This document shows positions 5,631-5,856 of a stretch of DNA of 5,856 nucleotides, piece by piece. The first letter of the stretch is position 1, and every line of letters begins with the position of its first letter. The stretch comes from Thermoleophilaceae bacterium (lineage in GTDB: Bacteria > Actinomycetota > Thermoleophilia > Solirubrobacterales > Thermoleophilaceae): positions 1-5,856 of the forward strand of contig JACCUE010000312.1 of NCBI GenBank assembly GCA_013812005.1. The letters run 5' to 3'. Position numbers and translations under genes: made by a program. The notes below the pieces were generated by a model that was not told the DNA's origin, searched no databases, and was given only the letters and a program-made list of their open reading frames with translations.

Positions 5631-5651
5631 CGGCGCGCAGCAGTCGCGCCG
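5631..5651. other. GC-rich hairpin in the gapN upstream region
   Basis: cggcgcg at 5631-5637 and cgcgccg at 5645-5651 form a perfect 7-bp stem with a 7-base loop, cagcagt. An alternative pairing, aacggcg (5629-5635) with cgccgtt (5650-5656), overlaps it. Read on the minus strand the stem is followed by ttagaaatag, which is not a T-run. It could be a terminator for a minus-strand gene lying to the right, or a leader structure. Short GC stems are frequent in such DNA, so the weight is low. Confidence 0.3.
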
Positions 5652-5755
5652 CCGTTCGTGATCCCTTCGCGCCGCAAGCAGCCGCTGGGCAAGCCGCTTT
5701 GGCGCTTCTGCTTCCTGTGCGGGAGCGCTCGCGTCGTCTCGGGACAGATTGAGTG

Positions 5756-5781
5756 ATTTGGTAGCCCATGGACTACCAAAT
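5756..5781. promoter_or_regulatory. 26-bp near-perfect palindrome, candidate operator
   Basis: Arms ATTTGGTAG (5756-5764) and CTACCAAAT (5773-5781) are perfect inverted repeats. The 8-base spacer cccatgga contains the palindrome CCATGG (5766-5771) on the same axis, so only one base pair of thirteen (C5765 against A5772) breaks the two-fold symmetry. It is clearly less GC-rich than its surroundings. Such symmetry is expected of a site for a dimeric DNA-binding regulator, or of a hairpin in RNA. No T-run follows on either strand, which argues against an intrinsic terminator. It lies about 290 bp upstream of the gapN ATG, so it may serve a gene beyond the right edge. Confidence 0.5.
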
Positions 5782-5856
5782 GCTTCAGAACCCTGGGCGG
5801 GCGCTCGCTTGCCCCACCGCCCCTTCGCTCGTAAAGCGCTCGCGCCACGCCCACGG

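Larger units (their letters stand above)
5493..5856. other. Apparent non-coding region upstream of gapN
   Basis: I find no supportable gene in this stretch. Open frames exist on both strands (for example 5486-5752 plus and 5627-5854 minus), but their products are Arg/Ser/Ala-rich strings without recognisable motifs and they overlap each other. No tRNA cloverleaf, rRNA segment or riboswitch core was recognised. It contains a GC-rich hairpin (5631-5651), a locally AT-richer patch with a near-perfect palindrome (5756-5781), and a 6-bp inverted pair ctagtc/gactag (5496-5501 and 5533-5538). It may be the regulatory region of gapN, of a gene beyond the right edge, or both. Confidence 0.6.

Noticed and set aside
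5486..5752. Plus-strand open frame in the gapN upstream region
   Set aside because: Arg/Ala/Ser-rich product without motifs, overlapped by open minus-strand frames over the same DNA; no start context.
5756..5800. tRNA or tRNA fragment around the palindrome
   Set aside because: A ggttc-like string occurs on the minus strand, but no acceptor, D-arm or anticodon arm of correct spacing can be folded around it.
5725..5843. Octamer GCGCTCGC repeated at 5725, 5801 and 5836
   Set aside because: The same octamer occurs inside glcE coding sequence and is expected often at this base composition; spacing is irregular.
5627..5854. Minus-strand open frame at the right edge
   Set aside because: Product shows no motif, runs through the palindrome and the GC hairpin, and has no clear start signal.

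Overview
The window is very GC-rich (GC-dominated third codon positions, GTG starts, weak or absent Shine-Dalgarno sequences). It reads as a chromosomal fragment of a high-GC bacterium, most likely an actinobacterium. The gene content and style would fit the Thermoleophilia (Solirubrobacterales/Gaiellales), but that placement is an impression from the proteins and was not computed. Nothing indicates a phage, plasmid, transposon, CRISPR array or RNA gene.

Layout. Positions 1-143 are probably the last codons of a gene entering from the left, plausibly glcD. They are followed directly by glcE (145-1233, + strand), a 190-bp spacer filled with short tandem repeats and a hairpin (about 1247-1395), and glcF (1424-2698, + strand). 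Together these are the subunits of a GlcDEF-type glycolate oxidase. glcF converges tail to tail on a minus-strand pair with only 15 bp between the stops, where two small GC-rich hairpins sit. The pair reads right to left: a GapN-like aldehyde dehydrogenase (5465 to 3939), then an archaeal-type cofactor-independent phosphoglycerate mutase, apgM (3925 to 2714), 13 nt apart and probably one transcript. The last ~390 bp (5466-5856) upstream of gapN hold no supportable gene. They contain a promoter-like element next to the gapN start, a GC-rich hairpin and a striking 26-bp near-perfect palindrome.

How the genes fit together. GlcDEF oxidises glycolate to glyoxylate at the membrane. GapN would oxidise glyceraldehyde-3-phosphate directly to 3-phosphoglycerate, making NADPH instead of ATP, and ApgM would isomerise that product to 2-phosphoglycerate. 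The minus-strand pair therefore encodes two consecutive reactions that bypass GAPDH and phosphoglycerate kinase. Glyoxylate salvage through glycerate would enter at the same phosphoglycerate pool, a possible but unproven reason for the two units being neighbours.

The genes belong to known families. The less ordinary material is the repeat array between glcE and glcF with a degenerate relative at the start of the window, the palindrome at 5756-5781, a His-to-Glu change at a predicted metal ligand of ApgM, a His at an expected phosphate-binding Arg of GapN, and a promoter-like motif shared by glcF and gapN. I see no clear new biological system.
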